From assembly GCF_900199375.1 (NCBI RefSeq), contig NZ_LT900217.1:2294001-2358000 (forward strand): a stretch of DNA of 64,000 bases. Direction: 5' to 3'. The DNA is from Gordonibacter urolithinfaciens (GTDB lineage: Bacteria; Actinomycetota; Coriobacteriia; Coriobacteriales; Eggerthellaceae). Of this stretch, positions 15,729 through 24,460 are shown piece by piece (position 1 is the stretch's first letter; each line of letters opens with the position of its first letter). The position numbers were made by a program, and so were the translations under genes. The notes under the pieces were generated by a model. The model was given only the letters and a program-made list of their open reading frames with translations, searched no databases and was not told the origin of the DNA.

Positions 15729-17252
15729 ATGGAGGCGAAAGCTGGCGATATGGGGAACCTGGCGTTCTTGCTAGTTGACAAGACTCGAGAGTTCGTGGAG
15801 GCCTGCTACGAGCGAGGAGACCTCGACGCGGCGCTGGCTTGCCTCGACCCTGTCCGTACGACCTGCTACGGTTACGCCAGCGAGCTCCATGCCTTCGACA
15901 CCGATGCCGTCGCTCGGCTCCTTGATGCCTCTTGCGCGTTCGCGCGCCGTATCGGGTCGCGCATCGTATCCCATGAATGCCACCTCTCCTATCGCAACGA
16001 GTCATGCGCCATCGTGCTGTCGAACCTGCGTACGCGGGCGACGAAGGGCGACGCGGGCGACGGGCCTTCCCGCGACGAGTATGTGCGCCGCCTGACGTTC
16101 GTGTATGCCCCCGACGGTGACGACTGGCGCATCGTCCACATGCACAGCTCGGCTCCCGATGCACCGCACAACCCGCTTGCTTCGCGCAGGATGACCGCGC
16201 GCGACGTGGGCGCGCTCGACCTCGATGCCGTGCTGTCGCAGGCCAAGGTCGAGCGGGAGCGCTACGAGATCGTCTCCGAGCTGTCGGACGACGTCATCTA
16301 CGAATACGATGTGGCGCTCGACACGCTGTACCTGTTCTCGACCCGCTTCGGGGCGACCCCGGACATCAGGCGCAACAAGATCGTGGTGGAGCACTGCCTG
16401 GACACGCTCAACCCCGAGGGCTTCGTGCATCCCGACGACCGGGAGCGCTATGCCGCCGACGCGCATATGCTGTCGCAGGCCCAGCCCGAGCCCGGCACGG
16501 AGCACGACGCCTACGCCTACGTGTACCGCCTTCGCCCCGTGTTCTTCTTCGGCGGCTACAAGGGCGAGCGGGAGGGGTACGTGCACCAGCGCGTTATGGG
16601 CCGCCGCATCTACGACGCCGAGGGGCGGCTCGTGAGGTACGTGGGCAAGATCGTGGACGTGTCCGAGGAGTACGAGCTGCTGGAGCAATCCTCAATCGAC
16701 GCGCTTACCAAGGCATACAACCGTTCTTACCTGCAGGGCCGTCTGCGCGAGTACTGCTCCTCCAAGCAGCCCGACGTGTCCTACGCGTGCCTTCTGGCCG
16801 ACGTGGACTACTTCAAGTCGGTCAACGACCAGTTCGGCCACCTGGTGGGCGACAACCTGCTCACGGCGTTCGTCGACACCGCCCGCACGCTTTTCCGATC
16901 GAGCGACATCGTGGCGCGCCTGGGGGGCGACGAGTTCATGGTGCTCATGCGCGACGTGTACGACCCGCGCGTTGCCATGGAGCGCTCGGAGGCCCTCATC
17001 GGCGCGTTCCGCGCCATGGCGGCCGACCGCGGTTTCCCGCATGACGTCAGCCTCAGCGTGGGCGTGGTGGTGGAGCGGGATCCGCATCCGTTCTCCGAGC
17101 TGTACCGCCGGGCCGACATCGCGCTCTACCGGGCGAAGGCCGAGGGGAAGAACCGCGCCGTTTCCTACCTGGAGGGCATGGCGTATCCGGAGGGCGGGAC
17201 CTTGGCGAAGCCGGTGCCTCCGAACCCCCCGATGCCCTCGCCGGGCGATTGA
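15729..17252 (+). CDS. Diguanylate cyclase with SnoaL-like and PAS sensor domains
   Basis: This 507-residue cytoplasmic protein has an N-terminal SnoaL/NTF2-like region (about 8-150, including RLTFVYAPDGDDWRIVHMHSS), a PAS region (about 180-325), then a GGDEF domain (about 330-490). The active motif GGDEF is at about 399-403. RSSD nine residues before it forms the inhibitory I-site (RxxD-x5-GGDEF), so the enzyme should make cyclic di-GMP and be product-inhibited. The small N-terminal domain probably binds a ligand. A second cyclase lies at 20946-22583 and lacks the I-site. Confidence 0.85.
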   Translation: MEAKAGDMGNLAFLLVDKTREFVEACYERGDLDAALACLDPVRTTCYGYASELHAFDTDAVARLLDASCAFARRIGSRIVSHECHLSYRNESCAIVLSNLRTRATKGDAGDGPSRDEYVRRLTFVYAPDGDDWRIVHMHSSAPDAPHNPLASRRMTARDVGALDLDAVLSQAKVERERYEIVSELSDDVIYEYDVALDTLYLFSTRFGATPDIRRNKIVVEHCLDTLNPEGFVHPDDRERYAADAHMLSQAQPEPGTEHDAYAYVYRLRPVFFFGGYKGEREGYVHQRVMGRRIYDAEGRLVRYVGKIVDVSEEYELLEQSSIDALTKAYNRSYLQGRLREYCSSKQPDVSYACLLADVDYFKSVNDQFGHLVGDNLLTAFVDTARTLFRSSDIVARLGGDEFMVLMRDVYDPRVAMERSEALIGAFRAMAADRGFPHDVSLSVGVVVERDPHPFSELYRRADIALYRAKAEGKNRAVSYLEGMAYPEGGTLAKPVPPNPPMPSPGD

Positions 17253-17292
17253 CGCAGTTTTTATCGAAGCCCCGCGCGTGCTGCGTGCCGCG

Positions 17293-17301
17293 TGGTACAC
17301 T
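17293..17301 (+). promoter_or_regulatory. Extended -10 upstream of rlmB
   Basis: TGGTACACT (17293-17301) is an extended -10 about 67 bases before the rlmB start, in the 115-base gap after the cyclase gene. Confidence 0.45.
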
Positions 17302-17367
17302 TTCCGCTTGACATCGAACCCGAAACGCGCAGCGCCGGCCCCGTGCCGCCTGCGGAAAGCGATTCCC

Positions 17368-18114
17368 ATGGCAGATTACATCGAGGGCAAACGCCCCATC
17401 ATCGAGGCGCTGCGCACGCAGGTGCCCATCAAGCGCATCCTGCTGGCCGACAATGCGAAGCGCGACGGCCTGGTGGAGGACATCCTGCGCAAGGCGAAGC
17501 ATTTCGACGTGACCGTGACCACGGTGCCGCGTAAGACGCTGGACGACAAGTCCGAGCGCGGCAGCCACCAGGGCGTCATGGCGGAGACCAAGCCGCACGC
17601 CTACGTGGACATCACCGAGATCGAGCGGGCTGCCGAGGTTTATGCCGAGGAGAACGGGGGCCGCGCGCTCGTGGTCATCCTCGACCACCTCACCGACGCC
17701 GGCAACCTGGGCGCCATCGCCCGCAGCGCCGAGGCCGTGGGCGCGTGCGGCCTGGTCATTCCCAACAAGCGCAGCGCGAAGGTGGATGCCTCCACCTACA
17801 AGAGCTCGGCGGGCGCCATCGCGCACATGCCCGTGGCACAGGTGCCGAACCTCGTGCAGGTCATGGCGCGCCTCAAAGAGCGCGGCTTCTGGGTGGCGGG
17901 AGCCAGCGAGCAGGCAGACGACGTGATCTGGTGCTCGAACCTGAAAGGCAAGATCGCCCTCGTCATGGGGAACGAATCCGAGGGCCTGTCCCGCGTGGTG
18001 AAGGAGAGCTGCGACTTCCTGGTGAAGCTGCCCCAGATGGGCGAGGTGGCCTCCCTGAACGTGGCGCAGGCCTCCACCGCCTGCATGTACGAGTGGCTCA
18101 GGCAGAACTACTAG
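17368..18114 (+). CDS. rlmB: 23S rRNA (guanosine-2'-O)-methyltransferase RlmB, SPOUT family
   Basis: This 248-residue SpoU-type enzyme transfers a methyl group from SAM to a ribose in 23S rRNA. The N-terminal part (1-85) is the substrate-binding domain. The C-terminal knotted domain shows the three SpoU motifs: DAGNLGAIARSAEAVG (near 105-120), IALVMGNESEGLSR (near 195-205) and SLNVAQASTACMYEW (near 225-240). ATG 17368 starts at the usual MADYIEGKRPIIEAL. The following gene is a YacP-type NYN protein, as in Bacillus where these two are neighbours. Confidence 0.92.
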   Translation: MADYIEGKRPIIEALRTQVPIKRILLADNAKRDGLVEDILRKAKHFDVTVTTVPRKTLDDKSERGSHQGVMAETKPHAYVDITEIERAAEVYAEENGGRALVVILDHLTDAGNLGAIARSAEAVGACGLVIPNKRSAKVDASTYKSSAGAIAHMPVAQVPNLVQVMARLKERGFWVAGASEQADDVIWCSNLKGKIALVMGNESEGLSRVVKESCDFLVKLPQMGEVASLNVAQASTACMYEWLRQNY

Positions 18115-18115
18115 A

Positions 18116-18143
18116 GTTCCGGCGGCCTGCCGGCCGCCGGAAC
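18116..18143 (+). terminator. Hairpin after rlmB
   Basis: A perfect 12-base stem (18116-18127 with 18132-18143) and a TGCC loop start one base after the stop codon. No T-run follows. Confidence 0.65.
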
Positions 18144-18182
18144 GCAGCCGACATGCTGCGCCGCGAAGCAAGTCCCCGAAGG

Positions 18183-18287
18183 GGGCGGCCGGCCGTGGCA
18201 CCCGGCCTTCGCACGATCCCGGGGGCTCGCGTACCGAAGTACGCTTCGCCCCCGCGATCCCGCGAATTCCGGGCACCACGGCCGCCC
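18183..18287. repeat. Nested inverted repeat in the rlmB-NYN gap
   Basis: An outer pair of imperfect arms (18183-18205 with 18269-18287) encloses a second pair (18215-18234 with 18239-18259) around a CGAA loop. The whole could fold as one long GC-rich stem. It occupies most of the 276-base gap, which otherwise has no gene. Confidence 0.65.
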
Positions 18288-18390
18288 TCGCTGGCTTACT
18301 ACGCCAACCTGGGCGGTTCGGCAACAGGACCAGCGCGGTAAAGTTCGCGCTCCGCGCGAATCGGATGGAAGCTAACGGGAGTCGAGAGCA

Positions 18391-18930
18391 TTGCCCAAGC
18401 AACGCAAAAAACTGCTGATCGTGGACGGATACAACGTGCTGCGGTCGGGGAGCCGCTACCGCGAGATCACGGGGCCCGACTACACCGATGACGCGTTCAA
18501 CACGGCGCGCGAGCGCCTCATCAACGACGTGGTGAACTACGCCGGCCGCGACTGGCGCGCCATCATCGTGTTCGACGGCGGCCGCAACGAGTTCTCCACG
18601 GGCGAGGCCGAGAGCGTGGGCGGCGTGCGCATCATGTTCAGCCCGTCCGGCCAGTCGGCCGACAAGGTCATCGAGAAGCTCGCGCACGACGCGCGCGAGC
18701 GCCAGGTGGAGACGCTCGTGGTCACGAGCGACGCCACCATCCAGGACACCGTGTTCGGCTTCGGCGTGGACCGCATGAGCGCGAACGGCTTCAGCCTGGA
18801 GGTCGACCGCTACTACGACGACGCCCGCCTCGACGAGACCCCGAAGGTGGCCGAGAAGAACACCGTGGCCTCCCGCATCGACCCGTCCACCCTGGCGAAG
18901 CTCAAGGCCCTGCGCGACAGCACCCGCTGA
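18391..18930 (+). CDS. NYN/PIN-like endoribonuclease, YacP (Rae1) family
   Basis: This 179-residue protein starts at TTG 18391. It opens with LLIVDGYNVL, the first catalytic Asp motif of NYN domains, followed by IIVFDGG (near 55) and VVTSDATIQD (near 112-121), giving the expected set of acidic metal ligands. The family includes Bacillus Rae1, a ribosome-associated mRNA endonuclease. Its position after rlmB supports a role in RNA metabolism. The ribosome site is weak (CGGGAG). Confidence 0.82.
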   Translation: MPKQRKKLLIVDGYNVLRSGSRYREITGPDYTDDAFNTARERLINDVVNYAGRDWRAIIVFDGGRNEFSTGEAESVGGVRIMFSPSGQSADKVIEKLAHDARERQVETLVVTSDATIQDTVFGFGVDRMSANGFSLEVDRYYDDARLDETPKVAEKNTVASRIDPSTLAKLKALRDSTR

Positions 18931-18957
18931 GGCGTCCTGCCTCTCCCGCATGAGCGC

Positions 18958-18999
18958 CCCATGACAAATGTCATGGGTTTCGGCGCGCTTTGTCACAAA
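18958..18999. promoter_or_regulatory. Two palindromes before the XRE regulator operon
   Basis: CCCATGACA-AA-TGTCATGGG (18958-18977) is a perfect 9-base inverted repeat, and TTTGTCACAAA (18989-18999) a second, with centres about 27 bases apart. Both contain TGACA or TGTCA. They lie 140-180 bases before the XRE gene and are candidates for its autoregulatory operator. Confidence 0.5.
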
Positions 19000-19137
19000 A
19001 TCCCCTTTCACACAGGGAGGCAACCGGCGGTTGCGTAAAATGGTTACCAGAGATGCTGGTGCAACCAGCCACGCTACCGCACACTGGAGGGCGAGAAAGA
19101 GGTTCGCATGACGCCAACGCCGAGAAAGGGATCGTTC

Positions 19138-20004
19138 ATGAACGTCGAAATCGCCCAACGCCTAGCCGAGATGAGGCGCGAGAAGGGCTTCAGCCAGGAA
19201 GAGCTGGCTGCGCGGCTGGGGTTGTCGCGCCAGGCCGTGTCGAAGTGGGAGCGCGCCGAGTCGTCGCCCGACACGGGCAACCTCATCGCGCTCGCCGACC
19301 TGTACGGCGTCACGCTCGACGAGCTCGTGCGCGTGGAGGCGGACATCGCCGACGACGTGACGTTCGAGTCGTCCGACCGTGCCGCCTCCGCCGAGGTCGA
19401 GGCGCGCGAGGCTGCCACGGCTGCCGCAGCAGCCGCCGCGACTGCCGCCGCCGCGGCTGCTGCGGCCCAGGCGGCAGCCCGTCCGGAAACCCGGCAATCG
19501 ACGCAACCGGCCACGTCGCAAACGGCGTCCGTGCCGGCCCAGCAGCCGGCTCCTGCATCTGCTCCGCGGCAGTCGGCGGCATCGACGGCGGCCTGCCAGC
19601 CCGGCTCTCCCTTCCACGAGGCGGGTGCCCGCCCGGCAGCCCCATCCCAGCCGGACGCCGCGTCGGCGGCAGCGGGGTCGACCGGCCCCGCCCCGCATCC
19701 CTGCACCGGCGCGCCCGTGCCGCCTCCGCCGCACGGCTACGCGCCGGTGCAGCAACCCGGCTACGGCGCCTCCGTCCCGCCGCAGCAGCCGGCGGGCTCC
19801 TACGACGCGCCGGACGGACGCCGTCGCCACAGCCCGTGGATGACGTTCCCTTATCCCGTGCTGTGCGTCATCCTGTTCCTGCTCGTCGGGTTCCTCTTCG
19901 GGGCCTGGCATCCTGCCTGGGTGATCTTCCTCACCATCCCTCTGTACTACTGGATAGCCCGCATCATCGAGAACGACCCGAACTATCGGGCCGGGCGCCG
20001 GTAA
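19138..20004 (+). CDS. XRE-type helix-turn-helix protein with C-terminal membrane segments
   Basis: This 288-residue protein has an N-terminal XRE domain (about 3-58; GFSQEELAARLGLSRQAVSKWER) followed by a low-complexity linker rich in Ala, Pro and Gln (about 75-215). Two hydrophobic helices follow (about 228-270), which would tether it to the membrane. It probably senses an envelope condition and regulates the neighbouring beta-strand protein gene. Both ATG 19108 and ATG 19138 have ribosome sites; I took 19138 because it begins right at the HTH domain. Confidence 0.8.
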   Translation: MNVEIAQRLAEMRREKGFSQEELAARLGLSRQAVSKWERAESSPDTGNLIALADLYGVTLDELVRVEADIADDVTFESSDRAASAEVEAREAATAAAAAAATAAAAAAAAQAAARPETRQSTQPATSQTASVPAQQPAPASAPRQSAASTAACQPGSPFHEAGARPAAPSQPDAASAAAGSTGPAPHPCTGAPVPPPPHGYAPVQQPGYGASVPPQQPAGSYDAPDGRRRHSPWMTFPYPVLCVILFLLVGFLFGAWHPAWVIFLTIPLYYWIARIIENDPNYRAGRR

Positions 20005-20019
20005 GGGCGGGTGGTGAAC

Positions 20020-20871
20020 ATGACAAGGCTCACCCGGTCGTCGTATGTCAAGATAGCGCTCATCGTCTTGTTGGCCCTGCTGCTGTTTGCCGTGGCGGGC
20101 GTGGGGTCGATGCGCGGATGCTCGCAGGGAATCTACTTCGGAGGGGGTACGGAAATGGGCAATGCAAGCGTGGACGCGAACGGCGTGAAAAACCTGTCCG
20201 TCAGCTGGGCGGCCGGCTCGGTGGACATCTCGGTGGTCGACGACGGGGCAGGCGACGTTATCGAGCTCGTGGAAACGGCCCCCACCGGTCTTACGAAGGC
20301 GCAGCAGATGCGCTGGAGCGTGTCCGGCGGCACGCTCAAGGTGGATTACGGCAGCTGGTGGTCGTGTTTCGCGCTGGGGCAGAAGCGCCTCGAGGTGCGC
20401 ATCCCCGAGCGTTACGCGAAAAGCCTCGGCACCGTGACCGTCGACGGCGCGTCGGGCTACTACCGAGTGGCCGGCATCGGCTGCGACACGCTCCGGTTCA
20501 AGCTGGCGTCGGGCGAGATCGACGCAGACGGCCTCGCCGCCGCCTCGCTCGACGTGGACGTGGCCAGCGGCCAGGTGCGCGCCGAGGGCTCGTTCTCCGA
20601 GCGCGTGAGCACGAAGACGGCGTCGGGCCAGCTGGACGTCGTCTGCCAGGGCGTGGCCCCGAGGCAGGTGGACTCGGATCTGGCCAGCGGCCAGGTGAGC
20701 GTGGCCCTGCCTGCCGACACGGGCTTCACGGCCAAGGTCAGCAAGGCGTCGGGCAGCTTCTCCAGCGCCTTCGAGACCATGCAGCAAGGCGGCTCGTACG
20801 TGCACGGCGACGGCTCCACCGCCATAAAGGTGCATCTGGCCAGCGGCGACTTCAAGGTGGAGAAGGCATAG
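20020..20871 (+). CDS. DUF4097-like membrane-anchored beta-repeat protein
   Basis: This 283-residue protein has one N-terminal membrane helix (about 10-30) and an extracellular part built of repeated short beta-strands with L-ASG(E/Q/D)-V type turns (LASGEIDADGL, VASGQVRAEGS, TASGQLDVVCQ, LASGQVSVALP, LASGDFKVEKA). This is the pattern of DUF4097/LiaG-type adhesin-like repeats. Such proteins are usually paired with a regulator and belong to envelope-stress modules. GTG 20011 and 20014 are alternative starts. It is 15 bases after the XRE gene. Confidence 0.8.
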   Translation: MTRLTRSSYVKIALIVLLALLLFAVAGVGSMRGCSQGIYFGGGTEMGNASVDANGVKNLSVSWAAGSVDISVVDDGAGDVIELVETAPTGLTKAQQMRWSVSGGTLKVDYGSWWSCFALGQKRLEVRIPERYAKSLGTVTVDGASGYYRVAGIGCDTLRFKLASGEIDADGLAAASLDVDVASGQVRAEGSFSERVSTKTASGQLDVVCQGVAPRQVDSDLASGQVSVALPADTGFTAKVSKASGSFSSAFETMQQGGSYVHGDGSTAIKVHLASGDFKVEKA

Positions 20872-20877
20872 CAAGGC

Positions 20878-20932
20878 GGGTGCCGGACGCATCGCCTGGC
20901 CCTCCGGGGCCTTGCGCTGCGTCCGGCATCCC
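20878..20932. terminator. Bidirectional hairpin
   Basis: Arms 20878-20891 and 20918-20932 pair with one bulged base, and the loop contains a further GGCCC-GGGGCC stem. It separates the DUF4097-like gene from the convergent cyclase gene. Confidence 0.7.
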
Positions 20933-20945
20933 ACCAGCCCGTCCC

Positions 20946-22583
20946 TCAGGCCGGGTCTGGGCCGGCCACGCACGGCGAGGCGCCCTCGCGCTTGGCGCGG
21001 TAGAGCGCCTCGTCGCTCTTCCTGATGAGGGCGTCGATGGGCAGCGCTGGGTCGTCGGTGGCGGCTATGCCGGCGCTCGCCGTGACCGCCCAGGCGTTCC
21101 CGTCTGCCGCGGACTCGTGCGCGAGCTCCGCGAGCAGCGCGCGCACGGTCGCCTCCGTCCGCTCGGTCGACCGCTCTCCCATGAGCGCTACCACGAACTC
21201 GTCGCCGCCCCAGCGCACCACGAACCCGTCGGGAAACGCCTCCCGCAGCATCTTCGCCGTCATGCCGAGTGCCGCGTCGCCGGCCGCATGGCCGTAGCGG
21301 TCGTTGATGTTCTTGAAATCGTCCAGGTCGAACGTGATGAGCGTGACCGGCTGGTTACCGCGATGCTCCTCCACGTGCTCGTAGAAGTAGCGCCGGTTGT
21401 ACAGCCCGGTCAGGTAGTCGGTGCGTGCGGCGGCTATCACGCGCTGCTCGAGTTTCCGCTCGTTCGTCACGTCGCGGTAGATGCGCAGCACCCCTGTCGC
21501 GTTGCCGAACACGTCGAGGATGGCGCGCTCGTTGACCTCGAACGTCTTCGACTCCCCGCGGATGGATGCCGTGAAGAAGGACGAATCCTCGAAATCGTTC
21601 GCGTCCACCACGGCATCGCCCAGCACGATGCGCCGCCAGCGGTCGAAGTTGCCGCCTACCACGCGCTCGCGTCTTACGTCGAAATAGTCCTCGGCGCGCT
21701 CGTTGATGTTGACGATGGCGCCCTCGTTGTCGAGCACCACGACGGCGTAGGGCATCGAGTCGATGAATATCTCCAGCTCGGTCCTGATGTTTCCCAGGTC
21801 CGTCACATCGTGGGCCACGCCGACGGTGCCCATGACGGAGCCGTCGTAGTCTATGAGCGGCGTCTTGTACGTCTTGAACTGGCGCATGCCGCCTCTCGTC
21901 TTCACCTGCTCGTCGAACAGGAGCGTCGTGTTCGAGCGCATGGTCTCCTCCTCGGATTCCAGGCACACGAACTCGCCCTGCGCGTACTCGTCGGGCGTGA
22001 TGTCCCATATATAGTAGTGTCCTCGGCCTTCCACCTGGTCCTTCGTCTTGCCCACCGTCTCGCAGAACGCGTCGTTCACCTTGAGGTGGGCGCCGTGGGC
22101 GTCCTTGAACCACACGAGCTCGGGGATGGAGTCGATGGCGGTGTCGAGGTACTGCTGCGCGAGGGCCAAGTCGGCGTCGCGCTTCGCCGACCGCTGCAGC
22201 CGGGCGAGCTCGAATGCGGCCCGCGTCCCGTCGAGCGGGCCCGTCCACAGCGCGTCGATCACCCGGTAGTCCTCCGGCGTCCAGCGCGCCGCCTCGGCGG
22301 CGTCGGCTACGACCGCTACGGCGCTGTAGAACGTGTCGAGCCGCTCGCGCCGTCTCGCCGCGAGGTCCGCAAGGCAGCGCGACGGCCGGGCCCCGCCCGG
22401 TGAGCCGGCGAAGAGCCGCAGGTCGACGACCGCGATGTCGCAGCTGCAGAATGCCTCGCCGTCCACAGTGGGGAAGGCCTCGACTGCATGCTCGAACCGA
22501 TCGAGGGGCGCCGCGCGGCGCAGGGCCTCCTCCACGGGCGGCTCGATGCCGAACAGGTTGATGCGCAGCGTCTTGCGGTACAT
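20946..22583 (-). CDS. Diguanylate cyclase with two PAS domains
   Basis: This 545-residue protein has an N-terminal receiver-like region (1-120), two PAS domains (about 140-265 and 275-390, each ending in a PAC-type stretch) and a C-terminal GGDEF domain (about 395-540; RWGGDEFVVAL near 480). The residues nine and six before GGDEF are not R and D, so there is no canonical I-site and product inhibition is not expected. No membrane helices are seen; it probably senses a cytosolic ligand or redox state. It is transcribed divergently from the DUF2156 gene. Confidence 0.88.
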   Translation of the reverse strand: MYRKTLRINLFGIEPPVEEALRRAAPLDRFEHAVEAFPTVDGEAFCSCDIAVVDLRLFAGSPGGARPSRCLADLAARRRERLDTFYSAVAVVADAAEAARWTPEDYRVIDALWTGPLDGTRAAFELARLQRSAKRDADLALAQQYLDTAIDSIPELVWFKDAHGAHLKVNDAFCETVGKTKDQVEGRGHYYIWDITPDEYAQGEFVCLESEEETMRSNTTLLFDEQVKTRGGMRQFKTYKTPLIDYDGSVMGTVGVAHDVTDLGNIRTELEIFIDSMPYAVVVLDNEGAIVNINERAEDYFDVRRERVVGGNFDRWRRIVLGDAVVDANDFEDSSFFTASIRGESKTFEVNERAILDVFGNATGVLRIYRDVTNERKLEQRVIAAARTDYLTGLYNRRYFYEHVEEHRGNQPVTLITFDLDDFKNINDRYGHAAGDAALGMTAKMLREAFPDGFVVRWGGDEFVVALMGERSTERTEATVRALLAELAHESAADGNAWAVTASAGIAATDDPALPIDALIRKSDEALYRAKREGASPCVAGPDPA

Positions 22584-22759
22584 GGCAGGACCTTTCTACG
22601 GTTGGTTGACAGTGTACCCCCTTTCGCCGCCTCGTGGGGGCGGGAAGGGCGCCGGTGGCCGTTGCGAACTTGAGGCTGTTCGCCCGGGGTGCATTCGTCT
22701 ACACTAGGGTGCCGGTGCCCGCCGGCACCGTTGAGGAGAAGCCCCGAGGAAAGTGATCC

Positions 22760-23686
22760 ATGGAATACAGAACGCTGCAGCTTGCCGACAAAGAGGCCGT
22801 CGATCAGGTGCTTGCCCCGCTCGGGCGCAACGACTCCGCGCTCGGGTTCGCCAACCTGTACTCGCTTACGGAGAAGTACGGCACGGAGGTCCGCCTCGAG
22901 GGGCGCGCGCTGCACGTGCGCCAGACCCGCCGGCTTCCGGGGGCCGTGGCATACTACCCGCCGCTCGGCGGGGAGGACGTCGTCGCCGATGCCGGCCGCC
23001 TTCTGGAGGAGGCGGCCCGGACGGGGGAGCGGCCCGTGCTCGTGGGCGTGACCCCCTCGCAGCGCCAGCGCCTCGAGGAGGCGCTGCCCGGTATGTTCGC
23101 ATTTTCCACCGACCGCGCTTTCGCCGACTACCTCTACCGCACTCGGGACATCGCCGCCTACGCGGGTCCGGCGCTCGCGAAGAAGCGCCGCGAGACGAAC
23201 AAGTTCTTCCAGCTCTACGGCGATGAGGTGTCCTTCGAGCCCATCGTCCCCGCCTGCCTCGACGAGCTGCGCGCGTTCCAGCAGGCCTGGCACGACGGGA
23301 GCCGCCGCCGCGGCACCGAGGAGCACCCCCTGGAGCTGGAACACCGCAAGATCGCGCTCGACCTGGACCATTTCGAGGCCTTGGGCCTGGAGGGCATCCT
23401 GCTGCGCATCGCCGGCGACGTGCAGGGCTACGCCTACGGGTCCCTCCTGTCTGGCGGCGCCTTCGACGTCATGGTGCTCAAGGGCAACCTGGACTTCCGC
23501 TATATCTGGCGCGCCCTCCTACGCGAGCTGGCCCGCACCGTGGCCCCCCGCGCCGAGTACCTCAACCTTGAGGAGGACCTGGGCCTTCCCGGCCTGCGCG
23601 AGAACAAGCTGAGCTACCAGCCCTGCGAATTGCTGGAGCGCTACCAGGCAACTCTGGCGGGCGAGGCGGCGCAGTGCTCCGGGTAG
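22760..23686 (+). CDS. DUF2156-family protein (acyl/aminoacyl transferase-like)
   Basis: This 308-residue soluble protein matches the DUF2156 pattern seen in the C-terminal half of phosphatidylglycerol lysyltransferases and in stand-alone proteins: DSALGFANLYSLTEKYG at the start, LAKKRRETNKFFQLYG near 135-150, and AEYLNLEEDLGLPGLRENKLSYQP near 265-290. These have a duplicated GNAT fold. No membrane domain is present, so it is a cytosolic member of uncertain substrate. GAGGAAAG precedes the ATG, and a GGTGCCGG stem-loop (22708-22729) lies in the leader. Confidence 0.82.
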   Translation: MEYRTLQLADKEAVDQVLAPLGRNDSALGFANLYSLTEKYGTEVRLEGRALHVRQTRRLPGAVAYYPPLGGEDVVADAGRLLEEAARTGERPVLVGVTPSQRQRLEEALPGMFAFSTDRAFADYLYRTRDIAAYAGPALAKKRRETNKFFQLYGDEVSFEPIVPACLDELRAFQQAWHDGSRRRGTEEHPLELEHRKIALDLDHFEALGLEGILLRIAGDVQGYAYGSLLSGGAFDVMVLKGNLDFRYIWRALLRELARTVAPRAEYLNLEEDLGLPGLRENKLSYQPCELLERYQATLAGEAAQCSG

Positions 23687-23834
23687 GCTGCGTCCTGCCG
23701 ATTTCGCGGTGCGCCGCGCGGGTCGTATTCCGCTTCAAGCCGCATCCTGCTTGATCTCGCCATCGCACGGGGCGCCCATCGGAAAAGGCGGAACGTGCAG
23801 TCGCGAGCGCATGTCGGCCCAGAGGCCGTCAAGC

Positions 23835-23995
23835 GTCAAAAACGGACCGGTTTGGCAATCGACCGCAGCGTGCTCCTCTGGCTTGCAGCGCGCGTCTGCT
23901 ACCTGAACTGGTGAAACTGCAAAAGGTTTGAAAAACGTCTGCGGCTTGCAAGCGAAATGACAGGGTCGAGATTGCCAAACCGTCCATATTTTGAC
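23835..23995. repeat. Inverted-repeat element, copy A
   Basis: Arms of 25 bases (23835-23859 and 23971-23995) pair at 20 positions and contain the core CGGTTTGGCAAT. The left arm matches the right arm of the element at 46023-46174 at 22 of 24 positions. Total length is 161 bases and the interior has no gene. Shared ends with different interiors suggest a mobile non-coding element or a conserved processing signal. Confidence 0.7.
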
Positions 23996-24013
23996 AGAAC
24001 CCGCCGAAAAAGA

Positions 24014-24224
24014 GGACACCTCGTGCAGAAGCTCCCGCACAGCGCGGAGACACCCCCGCCGGCCGGCTGCATGCGAGCGGAAACGCCCCCCGTCAGCCGG
24101 CCGCATGTGCACAGACACCTCGTGCAGAAGCCCCGCACAACGGCAGAGACGCCTTGCCGGCCGGCCACATACGCGCAGAGACCCTCATCATTGAATCGCC
24201 GGCCGATTGCTCACGTGCAGGGGG
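24014..24224. repeat. Degenerate tandem repeats before rpoB
   Basis: GACACCTCGTGCAGAAG occurs at about 24014 and again about 99 bases later, each followed by a similar CCCGCACA-CGG-GAGAC block. Within these units a GCCGGCCG-based segment with a trailing CAT/CG-rich tail recurs about four times (near 24058, 24095, 24155 and 24200). It reads as an eroded minisatellite. Confidence 0.6.
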
Positions 24225-24431
24225 ACCGCCCCGACGCATGCGGTCACCCCCCCCCGAGTCCTCCCGATGCGCCGCTCGCCCCTCCCCGCATGCACCCGAG
24301 CTCTCGACCTTCCGCTCGGCGGGCGTTCGCAGTGTGCCGAAACCCTTCGCGCCACCAAAAAGTTTCCTCGCCATTTCCCCAGCTAAACCCGTGAAACTAC
24401 AGCAAATCACCACAGTTCGTAAAAATTTTCC

Positions 24432-24460
24432 TTGACACCTCTTGACAACCGAAGTATTTT
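24432..24460 (+). promoter_or_regulatory. Predicted rpoBC promoter
   Basis: TTGACA (24432-24437) and TATTTT (24455-24460) are separated by 17 bases, about 55 bases before the rpoB start. A second TTGACA at 24442-24447 lies inside the spacer. The surrounding stretch is unusually AT-rich for this genome. Confidence 0.6.

Noticed and set aside
23899-24168. Minus-strand frame with Cys-rich repeated peptide upstream of rpoB.
   Set aside because: The repetition follows from the DNA tandem repeat, the frame crosses an inverted-repeat arm, and there is no start signal.
24247-24255. C9 run upstream of rpoB as a phase-variable switch.
   Set aside because: It lies about 180 bases before the predicted promoter with no element nearby that its length would affect.
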